A stretch of DNA of 64,000 nt from Rhizoclosmatium globosum (lineage: Eukaryota > Chytridiomycota > Chytridiomycetes > Chytridiales > Chytriomycetaceae), in contig MCGO01000030.1 in the NCBI GenBank assembly GCA_002104985.1, positions 186,001-250,000 of the forward strand, read 5' to 3'. The position numbers and the translations under genes were made by a program. Below are positions 24,635 through 37,608 of the stretch, in pieces (within the stretch, counting starts at the first letter, position 1; every line of letters starts with the position of its first letter). The notes below the pieces were generated by a model that saw only the letters and a program-made list of their open reading frames with translations, was not told where the DNA came from and did not search any database.

Positions 24635-27600
24635 ATGGAGGCAACGGACAGCACCAAGTCCAGCAACAAACGCGCGGCTTCGGACACGTCGCCGACTTCA
24701 AACTCGTCGTTTCGGAGTGAAGCACCGCATTTGCCAACGACACCGACGCCGGGTTTGAGCAACGCAGAGTCAACGGGCACGGGCACTGGCACGGGCGTCA
24801 AACTCGAGACAACCAACTCAGAGGACCTGTCTCGACCAATCAAAATGGAGGCAGCATCGGACTCGGTCGACTCGCTTCGTTCGGTTGCTGCGACTGTCGA
24901 AGCGGCGTCAATTGGCTCGTCGTCGTTCGGAAATCCAACTAAGCACCAGCTGCTCTTGAATGCGATCAAGAACCAGAAAATTGGATGCGGTGCGTGTTGT
25001 TGCACTCTGTTGAGAGTTGTGTTGGTTGGTACTGATGCCTGCTTGCTTGCACCACAGGCGATATGGTTCATGCTGTTCCCTCAACCTTCTTCAAACAACT
25101 GGAAAAGACGGTTGGCTTTGGCGCTCCAATCAGCCCTATCATCAATTGCACAGATCTCAGAGACAGGCTCAACCCGCTCGGTGTGGATGTAAAGAATGGT
25201 CTGATTGCGGCTGACTTGGAGGACCCTACTGGCTTTATTGTCCTCAATGCAACCGCATTCAAGACGTTAAAAGATTCGTGAGTACTTTGGTATTTCTGCA
25301 TTATCATATCCGAATTAATTTTTGATGCAATAATGCTCCATTACCTTCCAATCGCACTGCCTCACGAAATTCAGTGGCTTTTACTTCTTTCCACGTGAAG
25401 TCTCTCTTGCCCAATACCCAGTCGTAGCTCCTGCCACAACATCTTCAACTGCACCGCTATTTACTATCGCGGAAATTGATGTAGAGCCAGTTCTCTTGAG
25501 ACTGTACCCTGTTCCTTCGACAACAAACGAATCTGATCCATACACTTCAATCCATGCATCTGCTTCATGGACTCTGGAAGTACTCACAAATGTTATTCAA
25601 CGAGTGACCGATTCAAAATACAAAGTCAAAGTCTGGGACATTACAAGCGATGGAGCTGCTTTTGATTCAACTAATGGACGCGAGATACTAGAGCAAAATG
25701 CTGTTTTGGAGTCTTTGACATCTATCAATGGAAAACAAGAAAATCGCTCAGACAGAGTATTTGCGGTCGGTGTGGAGATAACCCCAGAGTTGCATATTGT
25801 GGACGATGACGAAGAGTGAGTTACTTGTCTAGATGAGTGTGGGTGTTCTAATCATGACAACAAGCAGATTCCCTGACTCCTCCACTTTTGTTGGACTCAA
25901 TGGTGCCAAGCGGAATACTGAGTCAGGACGACCATCAGTCTCGTTTGAAATCAAAGAATCTCTAGAGCAGAAACGTGCTCGTATTGCCAAAATGCAGTCA
26001 GGAGTATTCGACAATGACTCTGACTCTGAAAACAAGCCACGTTTGCTGCTTGGAGCCGCTGATCCAAGTGATTCCTCCATTACTCGAATTCCAGCATCTG
26101 ATTCAGCATTCCCTGGTGCTGGCAGAACTTTAGGGAGCTCATCCAACGCAGTTCCAGTGGCTCCACGCGTCGTTCCAACCAAGCCTGCGGGAACTCCGGG
26201 TGCAGTGGGACTCAACAACCTCGGCAACACATGCTTCATGAATTCAGCCCTCCAATGTCTATCCAACTCCGCCCACCTCACATCATTCTTCCTCTCTGAC
26301 CAATGGAAAGCCGAACTAAACGTTGACAACCCCCTCGGAATGAACGGCGAGGTAGCACGCGCATACGCAGGACTCGTCCGTCAACTATGGAACCCAAACC
26401 CAGACGCTTCCACAGACTCATACCGTGGAAACTCGAGCGTTGCTCCACGGAACTTTAAATCGACAATCGGGCGGTTCAACCAAACGTTCCTCGGGTACTC
26501 TCAACAAGACTCACAGGAACTGCTTCAGTTCTTATTGGACGGATTACATGAAGACTTGAACCGGATCCTCAAGAAGCCATACGTCGAGCAACCGGATATG
26601 GACGGCAGGCCTGATGAAGAAATCGCGACAAAGTCGTGGGAGATTTATCGGATGCGAAATGACTCTCAGATTGTGGATCTTTTCCAGGGTGAATACAAGT
26701 CACGCGTGGAGTGTTTGGATTGCGGGAGGTGGAGTGTCAAGTTTGACCCGTACATGTTTTTGAGTCTGCCTGTTCCTGAGCGACGTGAAGTTTCTGTCAC
26801 GGTGATTGTTGTTGGTAGTTGCTTTGCGAAACGGGAGGCACCAGGGGTTGCAATGAAGAAGGAGAATTCGTTATTGACAGCTGCGGGAAGGTTGGCGGTG
26901 AATGAAGAAGCTGTTGACGCGAATCTATCGCGTTCATCTTCGAATGCTTCCTTGCTCTTGCCTTCGGATGAAGAGTCGATTCGGAGATACGAGCAGCCAA
27001 AGAAAATGTCGTTTTTGATGCCGAGAGACGCAACGTTCTTGATGTTGAAGCAAAAGATTGCCGATAAGATGGGGTGGAAGCTTTCAAAGAATAGACGTTT
27101 GGTGGTTAGTGAGGTGTTTGCTGGGAAAGTGTACAAGTCATATCAAGATTGGGACCGTATCTCGGATATTCAGCCTGCGGACGTGATTTATGTGCATGAG
27201 GTTGTAGATGCAAGTGAATGGGAAGACCAAGAACGTGGTGTCCAACCTGCGTCAACCAAGATGACCTACGTCCCAGTTTACTTTTCGATCTTCGACGAGA
27301 AAGCGGACGAAAACCGCCATGTTTACATCAAACCAACTCCAAAGCTGTTTGGTGTGCCAATTCTAGTCCCTGTTCCAGCTGAAGTCAAAGTATCTGCAAC
27401 TGTGCAACCTGAAGCTGCACCACATGTCAGTGAAGAACTTTGGAGAGAAGTGTTGGCTAGCAGAGTTGGGGCTGTAGTGTATGACTTGGTCATTAACTCT
27501 CTTGGTCGATACTCCAAGATCGGTTTATACCACTCTACAGCTCCATCCGCGGATGCCATGGACGAAGACGGTGCTCCTTCAGCATCAGCCGAAAGCTTCG

Positions 27601-29562
27601 TATCAGGACCCGAGTTGATTGAGGAATTCATTGAAAACGCGCGCCGTCCCAAGTGGACTCCAGGACAACCGCCTGTAGCTCCTGTTCCTCCATCATCATT
27701 CTACGAAGAAGGCGAAGCAACCATCTCCCCAAACACCGCAGCCACAGCTGCCGTCCCCATCCCGTCCGAACAACCCAAACCAGTGGACCCACGAACAAAC
27801 GGCCTCTTTGACCACTTACTCTCAGGCTACGACTCATCCACACAAAAAACCAGCGTCAAGAACTTGTTCAATTTGAAATACTTCCAAGGTGAATCAGATG
27901 TTGGCATGAACAACAAGGACCAGTTCTACAACAGTCATGGCGGATACCGCACTTTAACAAAGTACTTTGACCTTGGCGCTGACGGCGTCAACGCGAAAGT
28001 ATACCGACGCAAGAAGAAGAACACTGTCACTGTTGTCCCTATGCAGGAAGACGGAACGGAAAGCGAGATCGACGCTGCGAGTCCCCCTGAAGAAGAGGAA
28101 GATGAGATCCTGATTGCATCTGTGGACGAAAACGCGCGAACGTTGGAGTTTAACGGGTGGTTGCCGGACTCGCATTCGAATCAATATTCTGTTCGTCATG
28201 TCTCTCTTGCGGAGGGAGGGTTAGGAAAAAATGGAAGTGCCGAGCCATATACGGACATGCTTAGAATGGACGGAGAGCTGGTTGTGCATGCCGAGTTTTC
28301 CAAGGAAGCGGCTGCTATGATTTTTGGAGAGGATGTTTTGGAAACGTATCGTGGCGTACCTGCGGCTTTTGAGGTTTGTGTTAAAACCGTAATTTGTTTT
28401 TGAATAACGTTTTCAATTTTGATACAGGCTGCGGAAGACTTAACTTCCCCTAGCCATGGTGGAAAGATGAACGCTGCGGCTAACAGTGTTAAGAAACAAA
28501 TCCAGCTGGATGATTGTCTGAAGGAGTTTATGAAGGAAGAAATTATGGGCGACGATGATACGTGGTATTGTCCGAAATGCAAAGAGCACAAAAAGATCAA
28601 GAAGAAGCTGGACATCTGGAGCGTGCCTGATGTAAGAGTGTTGATAGTTTCTCGATGTCAATGACCCAAGAATTTAGGTGCTTGTTTTGCACTTGAAAAG
28701 ATTCTCACAGACTGGTCGTGGATTCCGAAGCATGTCGTCAAACAAAATCGATGCGCTCGTAGATTTCCCAGTTTCTGGGCTTGACTTGTCTGAATTCGTG
28801 ATTGGACGCGAATGGATGAAGCAACAAGAAAGCAAAGCGACATCGGAGGAATCCGGAGACCTTGATGAAGATGATGGAAAGCTGTTGTATGATTTGTTTG
28901 GTGTTTCAAACCACTTTGGTGGAATGGGCGGTGGTCATTGTGAGTGTGTCTTGCGCGATCGAATTTCGTTGTTCAATTCTTCTCATACATTAGACACGGC
29001 GTACGCGAAGAACAGCCTTGATGAAACGTGGTACAACTTTGATGACTCCCACGTTTCAAAGCTGGCTGATGCCAACAGTGTGGTGACCCCAGCAGCATAT
29101 ATGTTGTTTTACCAAAGGCGAACCAAACGAAACCCTCACAAGTTGAATGAAATGATAGAGTTGCGAAAGAATGCACCACCGGAGCCAGAAAAACCTGCAT
29201 ATGCATCAACCTCAGACTTTTATAAAACGCCTAGCTATGGCGCACCCATCGGAAGAAGCCCCTACTCCCCATTGTATTCTTCTGTTAATTACAATAATCT
29301 GCATTCAACGTCTCCTACATCGAGCGTTGGAACTGCTGCCAAGTCCGATGACGAAGAAATTGGACCAAAGCTTCCCTCCACATATTCAACAATCCAAAGC
29401 ACTGCCGGATACGAGTTTGGCTTGTACAAAAAAGACGGCGATTCACCTGTCCATGATATCAACTTGGATGACGAGGATGGGATGCCTGGGTTAGTGGATC
29501 AACCTTCAACCTTGTCTGACAACAAGCATGATACGGATGATTACGATATGTTTAAGGATTAA
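24635..29562 (+). CDS. UBP12: ubiquitin carboxyl-terminal hydrolase, Ubp12/USP4-11-15 type
   Basis: Cysteine protease that removes ubiquitin from proteins. The 1518-residue product has a disordered head, a DUSP-like domain ([21 protein letters not shown]), a UBL-like region, then a split USP core: Cys box [18 protein letters not shown] at about residues 455-475, a long insert with a second ubiquitin-like segment, and the second half from [12 protein letters not shown] through [17 protein letters not shown] and [10 protein letters not shown] to the His box GGMGGGHYTAYAK (spliced) and [10 protein letters not shown]. Introns 24990-25057, 25278-25374, 25816-25867, 28374-28427, 28632-28677 and 28940-28993. 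The last is 54 nt with no stop, but splicing it out is needed to restore GGHYTAYAK. No frame breaks. The zinc-finger Cys pairs (CLDCG and CPKC) are present. Confidence 0.93.
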
Positions 29563-29633
29563 ATTGAAAGTGAATGTGTAGACGATGTTTATTTGTTTCG
29601 CGCTAAGTCCTGCGAATAAAAAAGTATGAAGTA

Positions 29634-31393
29634 TTAGACTTCCAATTCCACTTCTTCGGCTTCCTTTTTTGGCAATCGTGTCTTGTTGAGGAATGCAGAA
29701 CTTATCAATAAGCCAACGCCAAATGCGACGGACATAAAAAATACGGTGGATAAGGCGTTTGAATAGCCTTCCAGAACTACTTTTTGCAATGGACTTCCAG
29801 AATTGATGAGGGTCTCATTTCGAGCGACAGAGGGATCTGACAGTAGACGAATGAGGAGTTGGTCTGGTAATATCCCCATATTGACTCCATTCTTGAGTGC
29901 AGTACTCAATTTGTCGTTAAAGACAGCAGCTGCTATGGCTGGAGCTATGGCATTCCCAAGAACCTGGAAGAGATTCAACGTCGAAATCGTGGTTGCCAAC
30001 TCATCACCATCCAATTGTTCTTGAGCAATCACGAGGTTTGAGTTGACCACCATTCCTGGTGAGATTCCAGCAATGAAGAGGCATAAAATCTGTTGCCACA
30101 ACGCTGAATTCTGGTTGAAAAAACCGAGGAGCAGACAGCTCATAGTTATGAAAATAGCACCGATTGGGACGAATGGAAATATGATTCCTGTCTTGCTTGT
30201 GATTGTGCCACAAACAAACTGGGACACCAAAGTTCCAATTGCGAGCGAGATAATTTTAATGCCAGATATGGTTGGCGAATCTAATTTAAGTGAAAGAGTT
30301 TATATAAGTTGATTTTCCAAGAGCCTGGACTTACCATTGAACATGACTTGAAAAAGTTCTGGCACATAAATGTTCTGGAGAAGCGAAGCACCAATAAAAA
30401 AGGCACAAACAAATGTTCCAACAGAGTTTCTGTTTTTAAAGATGCTCAAAGGCAGAACTGGATTTGAAACCCATTTCTCAACAAATATGAAGGTGCCAAG
30501 AGAACCAATGACACAGCAATCAAGCTGATGAAATAGGGTGAATTCCAGTCAAACTGAACGCCACCTCCTTGAATAGCCAAAAGCAAACTACAAATCACCA
30601 AAGCAAGAATCAGCGATCCAATCCAATCTATCGTCTTCAGAGAAACCAACAAGCTTCCTCTTGTTGGAGATGGTAATCGTAAAAAATATGTCACCAGAGG
30701 AAATATTACGAGACCCAAGGGTAGATTGATGTAGAATATCCATCGCCATGAAACGTGGTCAACCAGTAATCCTCCAATAATTGGCCCACAAATTGATGAC
30801 AGAATCCAGACCATCGTCATGAAAGAATAAACCAATCCTCTGTTACGGATTGTAGTCACATCAGCGACAATGATGTCAACCAATCCGAAAATTCCAGATG
30901 CACCAAGTCCTGCCAAAGCGCGAGCACACACGAGCATCTTCATACTTTTTGCAGCTCCACATAAAGCAGAACCAATTTCAAAGATCAATATGCTCAAAAG
31001 GAAAATTGGTTTACGACCAAAAGTGTTGGCCAATTGTGCTAGAAAACAATCAATATGTGAATTATTGACATTACACTCACCATAGAGTGGCATAAAGGCA
31101 GTTGTTGTTAAAAAGTAGGCTGTTGATATCCAGTTGATGTCCTGTAAGCCAGAGAATTCTGAAGAAATGGCAAGCACAGCGACAGCATATATGCTTTGAT
31201 CCAAAGCCCCCAACGTCAAGGCGAGAATGAGGCAAATGATCACGATGGTGTATTCAGTGGAAGACAGCTCAATTGTGTCGTCTGAAGTTGGATCCAATCC
31301 TGTCAATGAGCTTGGATTTTGAAACTCTGGCTTCTCAGCTCCGGTGAGGTCTTTACTTGAGCGATCTGTTGAAACGAGGAACTGGTCTGTCAT
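29634..31393 (-). CDS. MFS transporter, DHA2-type multidrug/H+ antiporter
   Basis: Membrane exporter of the major facilitator superfamily with about 14 predicted helices, 554 residues. Diagnostic segments: LDQSIYAVAVLAISSEF in helix 1, the A-loop motif QLANTFGRKPIFL, RALAGLGASGIFGL, and motif C-like GPIIGGLLVDHVSWRWIFYIN. Introns 31039-31080 (42 nt, no in-frame stop, but removal restores LYAQLANTFGRKP) and 30281-30334. One lost base in the short run at 30498-30499 breaks the frame before TFIFVEKWVSNPVLPL. Convergent with UBP12, with 71 bp between the two stops. Substrate unknown; relatives export toxic compounds and secondary metabolites. Confidence 0.88.
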
Positions 31394-31814
31394 TTGGGAG
31401 GTCTTTTTGAGTTTTGGCCCAGGCCCTTAACCCTGATTTTTTATCATTTGTGTACCAGCCTTCACGTTATCTTTGCCAGGTGGAGATAACCTAAAACAAA
31501 AGACCAAAAGCGCGGTAGAGAAAAGTATAAGTAGTTATACTGTAATATTGAAATCACTAGATGGAATCAATGGGGTAAGTTTGAATTTCACGTTCGAGGG
31601 AGGTTGGAAAGATTGTTGAATATTCGATGGCTCTTTTAAATCGTCATAGAAAAGAGCCAATTTAACGTCTATACCTGAGATCTGCTATTCCCAAATTATT
31701 CGATACTTATTGCCTTTATAAGTGGGCGAAATCCTGTGAAAGGGATGATTTACTTGAGTATAAGGTTTCGTCAATAATTCGTAAGTGTAACAAAAGATTT
31801 ACAAAGATTAACCA
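31394..31814. other. divergent intergenic spacer
   Basis: Promoter space shared by the MFS transporter (minus) and the 7TM protein (plus). AT-rich; no recognisable RNA gene or coding frame. Confidence 0.4.
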
Positions 31815-32773
31815 ATGCCCATACCAGAAGCAACCTCTCTTGACTTTTCCATCTATGCATATGCTACACTTCTTTCACTTAGTCTTGTTCAACTGACACA
31901 CTTCCTTTTGTTCATTGCACGGAAGCGTGAAGATCAACGCGTGAACTTGTGAAGGAAACTCTTGCCTCACCCATCAACAGAGTCTTGCTACTATGCATCA
32001 CCAGTTTCATAATAAGTGACATATCCGAAATACTAAGAAAAGTCCCTCAAAACTCGACTTTGTTTCGCATTGGTTCAGTCACCACATATATCGGATTATC
32101 TGGGGCAGAGATTAGTGGAATAATGTACTCATGGATCCGTTCCCAAGGAATCATTGAATTGATTATGCCCAAGTATTATAGTCAGATTAAGATTTTCGTG
32201 ACACTTGCCCCATATTTTCTTTTCATACAAATCATATCATCTACCATTAATCAAGCCTTCATTACTGTCAACGATGAACAAATTTTGAAGTATATTTGGT
32301 TGGCTCATTTCATATGCGCAGTTGTTGCTGGCATTACGTTTCTGGCAGCCGATACACTTTTCATTTCCATATTCATCACCTACTTGCGCCAAGCTCGGAG
32401 TGAAATTCAACTTATAGATGAAAAGTTCATGATTATTGCAAAATACGGAATCTGGGCGATTAGTTTAGAATATTGCGCTTTCTTTCTGCTGCTTCTTGGT
32501 ATGCTTGTTTCAAACTGGACTTTGGCAAATAGCCTTGAAATTTCGGGTACATTTTGTATGAACTGTGTAGGAATGATATTGGTATATATCAAAATGCGCA
32601 TTGAAAAGATACCTGTGGCTTCGATTCGCACATTCAGTGGCGCAGAAATAGCATCGAAAGATGAAACCTCATCTGAGACTCATACCAAAGTTTCGTTTTT
32701 AGTTCCTTCCTTGAATATCAATTACGCTACAAGTCGAAGGATAATAGCTAAAACTGAACAATCCTCTAAGTAG
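31815..32773 (+). CDS. orphan seven-helix membrane protein
   Basis: About 319 residues with seven hydrophobic segments, roughly: YAYATLLSLSLVQLTHFLLF, VLLLCITSFIIS, IGSVTTYIGLSGAEISGI, FVTLAPYFLFIQIIS, ICAVVAGITFLAADTLFI, SLEYCAFFLLLLGMLV and FCMNCVGMILVYI, then a polar tail of about 50 residues. The first helix is in the frame beginning MPIPEATSLDF; a single lost G at 31949 (NL-stop for NLVKETL) separates it from the rest. The short N-terminus, seven helices and cytosolic tail look receptor-like, but I see no class-defining motif, so GPCR membership is only a possibility. No relatives recognised. Confidence 0.6.
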
Positions 32774-32909
32774 TAGGAAACAAAATAAATGTACACCTAT
32801 AATTTGCAAGGCTGGACACGTAAGTTGACGAACATTTAGGTTGTTTTTTCGCTTGAACATTAACTTAAGAGGTCTTTCTTTGCCAGAAGAATTGAATTGT
32901 TATTATAAA

Positions 32910-33356
32910 ATGGCAAGCGATGGTCCTCCCCTCAAAAGCGCCCGAGCCCGATGCTGGGCCGCTCGCGATGCCTACTTCTCCTGTCTGGATACGAATAATT
33001 TGTGGCTTGACGGTCTCGCAGTCTCAGGCCACGAAGCGATTGTGGCTCTTGATGTGTCAAAACCGCCAATCAAACAGCCAGGCGACAAAACACTTACAAA
33101 GGAGGAAAAAGAGAAACTATTCGTTTGTAGAAAGAAGCTTGATGAGTTTGGGAATGAATGTCTGGCATCTTGGGTATGTTGTCATGATCTGTTTTGAATG
33201 CTAACTGATGCGTCACAGGTCTTTCACTTTAGCATGTTGAGAGTCAAGGAGCTTCAAACTAAACATCTCGTTGATCATCAAGAGGCAAAGGAACGGGACT
33301 TACGACAGAAACCTGATGCCTTCTGGGAAAAAGTGAAGGAACGAACAAACAAATGA
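32910..33356 (+). CDS. COA6: cytochrome c oxidase assembly factor 6
   Basis: Small intermembrane-space protein needed to load copper into cytochrome c oxidase subunit 2. The 133-residue product has the paired cysteine motif of the CHCH/COX6B family: C-x9-C in CWAARDAYFSC and C-x10-C in CRKKLDEFGNEC, followed by ASWV. The helices are separated by an unusually long loop (about 50 residues) between the first and second Cys pair. Intron 33174-33218. COA6 fits better than COX6B because of the RARCWAARDAYFSCLDTN block. Confidence 0.85.
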
Positions 33357-33540
33357 TTATTGATCCCGACTATTGGCTCATAATTCATGGACCTTGATAC
33401 TTTGAACAAACGCGCATAACATCAACACTACCAAATAAATCGGGTAAACATCTATCTTTACTTTATGGCCCAATTCATGAGCAAGATTACCACAACCATC
33501 ACGAATTCAACTTTACAATGGAAAAATTCGGGAAAGAAAA

Positions 33541-35184
33541 TCAAGGGAAGAAGTATCCAGTCTTAGATTGATCGAGCAAATCGCCAATGTTGTTGACAAT
33601 AGCATCACGAGTCTGGAGTTGACCCGGAGCACCACCCAAGAAGTTAGACTCGATGAAACGGAGGAGACTGGAGTGCTCCATTGGGACGTGGGAAATGTAG
33701 TTTGTCTTGGCAAAGTTTCCAAGAACAACGAATGGAACACGCGGACCGTATGGACGGTTATCAATGTTGCTGTTGGCTGGTGGTGGAACACTGTCACGGA
33801 AACCGCCCGACTCGTCTGGAGTCAAAATGATGAGAGTGTTGTCGCGGTAGATTGGAGAGTTCATGATCATGTCGATGACGTGTTGGTTGAAGTCCTCTCC
33901 AGCAGAGATGGTAGAGACAAGTGGGTGCTCTGAAGCAGTTCCGAGAGCCTTGATGTAGGTAACGGCAGGAAGGTTTCCAGAATCAACATCAGCGTCAAAA
34001 TTTCCGTTGAAATCCTTGAAGTACTGGGCGTTGTTGACAGAGTTTCTGACAGATGGGTAATACTCGAATGGGTTGTCGGATGGGTCGTAGTTGTCTGGGT
34101 AGCAGTTCAACAAGCCGTTGTCAAACTTGAAGTCTTGAGCGTAGAAAGTCCAAGAAACTCCACACTGAACCAACAAATCAGCCTACAAAGATAGCCAAAA
34201 TTAGTTAAGTTGTATATGATTAAACCAGAGGATATTTACAATAGTTGGATCCTGGTACGACTTCTTGCTGGAAGAAAATGGATTGTAGCAACCGTCAGAT
34301 TGGGGGACAGCGTCGTTGTCGTTGAACACAAAGGAACCTCTTGCAAAGTACATATCGTTCATACTAGATTGTCCCGCAGCAGACTGGAAGAAACGGTCGG
34401 CCATGGCACCAGACTGAGCCCAGCCCCAGTACTTTTCAGCACTACCAGCAGCACCAGAAGCCATAGCGTAGTTGTTTGCACTGGATCCAGAGCACCCAGA
34501 CAAGAACTTGTCCATCTTTCCACCGTTGATTTCACAAATCTCGTTGGCAGCAGTGTGGTCTCTATCGTTTGCCTTGTTGCTGGTGTCGTCCAAAAGCTGT
34601 GGGGTGACTCCATTGAGGGACTGGTCTCCCTGGTCACAACAAGCTGGACCATTGTTACAAGATGGACCAGAGCGGACTGGAGCTTGACAGTATTTTCCGT
34701 AGTAGGAGTCAAAGGAATGGTTTTCGGAGATGATGGTAATCACGTGTTTGATATTCGAGTTGGTTTTTCCACCAGCAAGACACTGGACATTTGGTTTGGT
34801 GACGGTGATGGTGAGGCTTCCAGGGCAGGAGTAGCCATTGTTTTGACAGTAGTAGGCCTTGTAGGTACCTGGGGTTGCTGGCGCCTTAACGGAGATACTG
34901 CCAGAGCTTGGTGGAGCCTGGCCAGTCTTGGTTTGCAAACCATAAGTGTATTGCCAACAGTCACTCAAGTAGTTAGAGGAAGAAGGAGCGTTGTTGTTGC
35001 TGGTGTAGAGAACCCAATCGTTCTGGCTGGCAGTGTTGGCATTGGTCCAAGAGAAGGTCAAGTACCCTCCAGCGACAACAGTGTTAGCGGAGGCCATGAA
35101 GGTGAAGCCAGTTGGGGCGGCGACACCGCCTCCAGCGGAAACAAGGACGGCAGTGAGAATCAATGGAAGCAATGTTTGCAGCAT
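33541..35184 (-). CDS. secreted phosphoesterase (phospholipase C / acid phosphatase-type)
   Basis: Secreted hydrolase of the alkaline-phosphatase-fold phosphoesterase family (Pfam PF04185 type). Signal peptide MLQTLLPLILTAVLVSAGGG, an N-terminal Ig-like domain of about 110 residues (FSWTNANTASQNDW, TPGTYKAYYC), then the phosphoesterase domain with IKHVITIISENHSFDSYYGK (metal-binding ENHSFD), DHTAANEICEINGGKMDKF, TLIILTPDESGGFRDSVPPP and PYGPRVPFVVLG. Intron 34183-34239; 528 residues, no frame breaks. Phosphate scavenging or membrane-lipid attack outside the cell are both plausible. The long open frame on the opposite strand is an artefact of codon bias. Confidence 0.85.
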
Positions 35185-35938
35185 GATGTTGGAGGCTTTG
35201 TCTGCATGCCCTCGCTGCTTGGTCCTCGTGGCCCTCGTTTCAAATGGATGTTACAATTTTTGGTCAAACTGATCTCTTAATGTTTAAGTTAGGGAGGATT
35301 ATAGCATGATTCTCATTCGCATTGTGCAGGGAACAGAGCATGAGTGAGAAAGTGTGTCTAAGAGCTGGAATCACCAACATCTCAAGTGGTACATTAATAA
35401 TATAACAAGTGCATGCCCTGATTCTTGGTTTCAGGGCAGCGCATGCCCAAAAGCACAAATCTCCACAAAGTTGGAAGAGAACCACAAAAGTAATACCTGT
35501 CAGTCTCGTTTATCGGCGTATCACAGCAATCACAGAGCAACCCAAATCAGATTTTTCCCAAACCCAACAATTTGTTATACAAGAGAACATCAGAAAACAG
35601 ACACTAAAGCAAGTGCACAAAATACTAACTAAAGTACTACAACCAACAAAGAGAACTTTTGAAAAAACAAAAACAGGTGTCTTACATCCCAACACAAACC
35701 CGACTCATCAAATAAGCATCAATCCCACTTCAACAACAAATCACGCACACCTGAAAAAGAAAAGAATTATGGTTCAGTACAGTGTCAAATAAGGCACACA
35801 TGCCCTATCCAAGCCCCAAAACCGAACCAAAAAGAGTAGAGATAAGGATAAGGGGAGGTTAAAAAGAAAGGAGGGATAAATGAGAGAAATACGTAAATGA
35901 AAAGCAAAAGAAATAAAAGAAAAGACGGAGAAGCAAGA
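35185..35938. other. intergenic region
   Basis: Upstream of the phosphoesterase and downstream of the zinc-finger gene, both on the minus strand. It contains three GCATGCCC-like words (35411-35418, 35441-35448 and a weaker ACATGCCC near 35798) that could be regulatory; otherwise A-rich with no coding signal. Confidence 0.4.
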
Positions 35939-37273
35939 CTACTCCAACTCTTCCCCTTCCTCAGCAGCACCTTGCAACAACTCGCTGTGAGCATGCTGGA
36001 TGTGATACTGTCAAGAAAATGGTTTTAGACACATATAGTCAGCAAAACTTATAAATCAATTTCTCACCTTCAATCCATTCAAGTTCTTGTATCTCTTTCC
36101 ACATTCACCAACAACACACTGGTATGGCTTCTGGATCACTTCGTTCATCTCTGGATCACCAGTATCTTCGATATGCGAGTTGCGCATATGGTATTTCAGG
36201 CCGTTTGGGTTCTTGTACTCCTTTCCACATCCTTCGACCTTACATTTGAAAGGGCGGTCTTCGGTTGCAGTAGAAGGAACTGGAGTTGGTGCTGGAACAG
36301 ACGGGCCTTCTTCAACGAGGACTTCAGTGAGGTCATCAGTAGGCGTTGGAATGTGGAGGTTTTGGTGAAGGATGTGGTGGGGTTGTGGTTGGAGAAGGTA
36401 GACTTCGTCTTCAGCGTCAGAGTCTTCCTGAACGAGGATTGCGGTTGTTTCGCTGAATGGAAGGAGGCTTGGGACGTCGAGTTGAGTTGTAGCGTGTATT
36501 TTTCTGCGTCGTTGTTGTGGATTTGTTGCAGATGTGTTTTGAGTTGGAGTTGGAAGAGTTGTTGGAGAGACTGAGGACGAAGATGGTTTTTGCTGAGGAG
36601 AGACGGAGGAGCCAAACACGGAACCAGAGGCGTTGGTGGTTGTGTTGTTGCGTTTTTGACGAATCACGGTATCATTGAATGCACTGAAGGCAGAGTTTTC
36701 GGTCGGAGGGGCAATATCCGACTGAGTACGCATTATCCGGAAGTCATCAACGTTGTTGTCGTGCTTTTGTATTTGAGAGAATGTGAATGGGTTGCCAGCT
36801 AGAGGTTGGGAGGCAGTACTGCCCAACATGGATGAGATGGTGGCACGGACGAGAGGTTGTTGGGGTTGGAACTGTGGGTTCGCGAAGCCAGAGACAGTAT
36901 GTTGAGTTGGAGTGTTGGTGGCCATAGCAGCAATTTGAGCACGCAAGAAAGCAGTGTTGAATTCTTGCTGTTGCTGAGCGGATACAACATCAAATTCGTC
37001 CATATCCATGTCATCATCCTCCATGCTGTCAATTCCAAATGGGAAGTGCTCGTCGTCCTCATCGTCACTGTCAAAATCCAGATCGTCATCACCATAATCC
37101 GATTCAACACGAACGTGGTATTCTTCGTAGTGTTGAAGAAGCTCATGCATACTATCGAGAGTGATTCCGCAGCAATTAAAGTCTTTACAGAACTTGTCTT
37201 CGAGCATAGCGAATTGATCCAAATCTCTGGATGGAGACGGGGCCATAAAAGGAGACTTTGGATCCAAATGCAT
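35939..37273 (-). CDS. SFP1: Sfp1-type C2H2 zinc-finger transcription factor
   Basis: Nuclear regulator resembling yeast Sfp1 and animal JAZF1; Sfp1 controls ribosome-biogenesis genes and cell size. N-terminal atypical finger (FNCCGITLDSMHELLQHYEEYH), an acidic tract, a long disordered middle, then two C-terminal fingers: CKVEGCGKEYKNPNGLKYHM.RNSH and CVVGECGKRYKNLNGLKYHIQHAH. The second finger is completed only after removing intron 36008-36067. 424 residues, starting at MHLDPKSPFMAP; no frame breaks. The N- and C-terminal finger arrangement is what distinguishes this family from other fungal C2H2 factors. Confidence 0.85.
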
Positions 37274-37608
37274 TGCTAAAGTACTGTTGAGAGGGTCAAA
37301 AAGGTCAGAAAGATAATTCTTATAAATCAGAAACGGAAGGAGGGAGAAGCAAGAAACGAGCAGAGGGACCAAGAAATAGACACCCGTAACTCATAAAAAT
37401 TTTCGAGGGCGAGACTGTTATGGAGATGTATCAAGGTCTCAAATGAAACCAATGAGATTTCCTCGACAAACGAGATTACTGACAATTCGAAGAGATGAAC
37501 CTGGAAGCAGAGAACACCATAGTAAGGGTGGTACCGCCAGAATTCAGGAAGAGTCATAAAGAGAGATAATGTGCCAACAAAGAAAGAGATCAACTTGCAA
37601 TTCGATAT
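37274..37608. other. intergenic spacer
   Basis: Promoter side of SFP1 and 3' side of the next minus-strand gene. No coding or RNA signal seen. Confidence 0.4.

Noticed and set aside
34210..35280. 356-residue open frame on the + strand
   Set aside because: It lies fully antisense to the secreted phosphoesterase, whose motifs are clear; composition is Val/Trp/Ser-rich and without domains, as expected from codon bias.
36173..36574. 133-residue + strand open frame in the zinc-finger gene
   Set aside because: Shadow of the Sfp1-type coding strand; Cys/Trp-rich nonsense composition.
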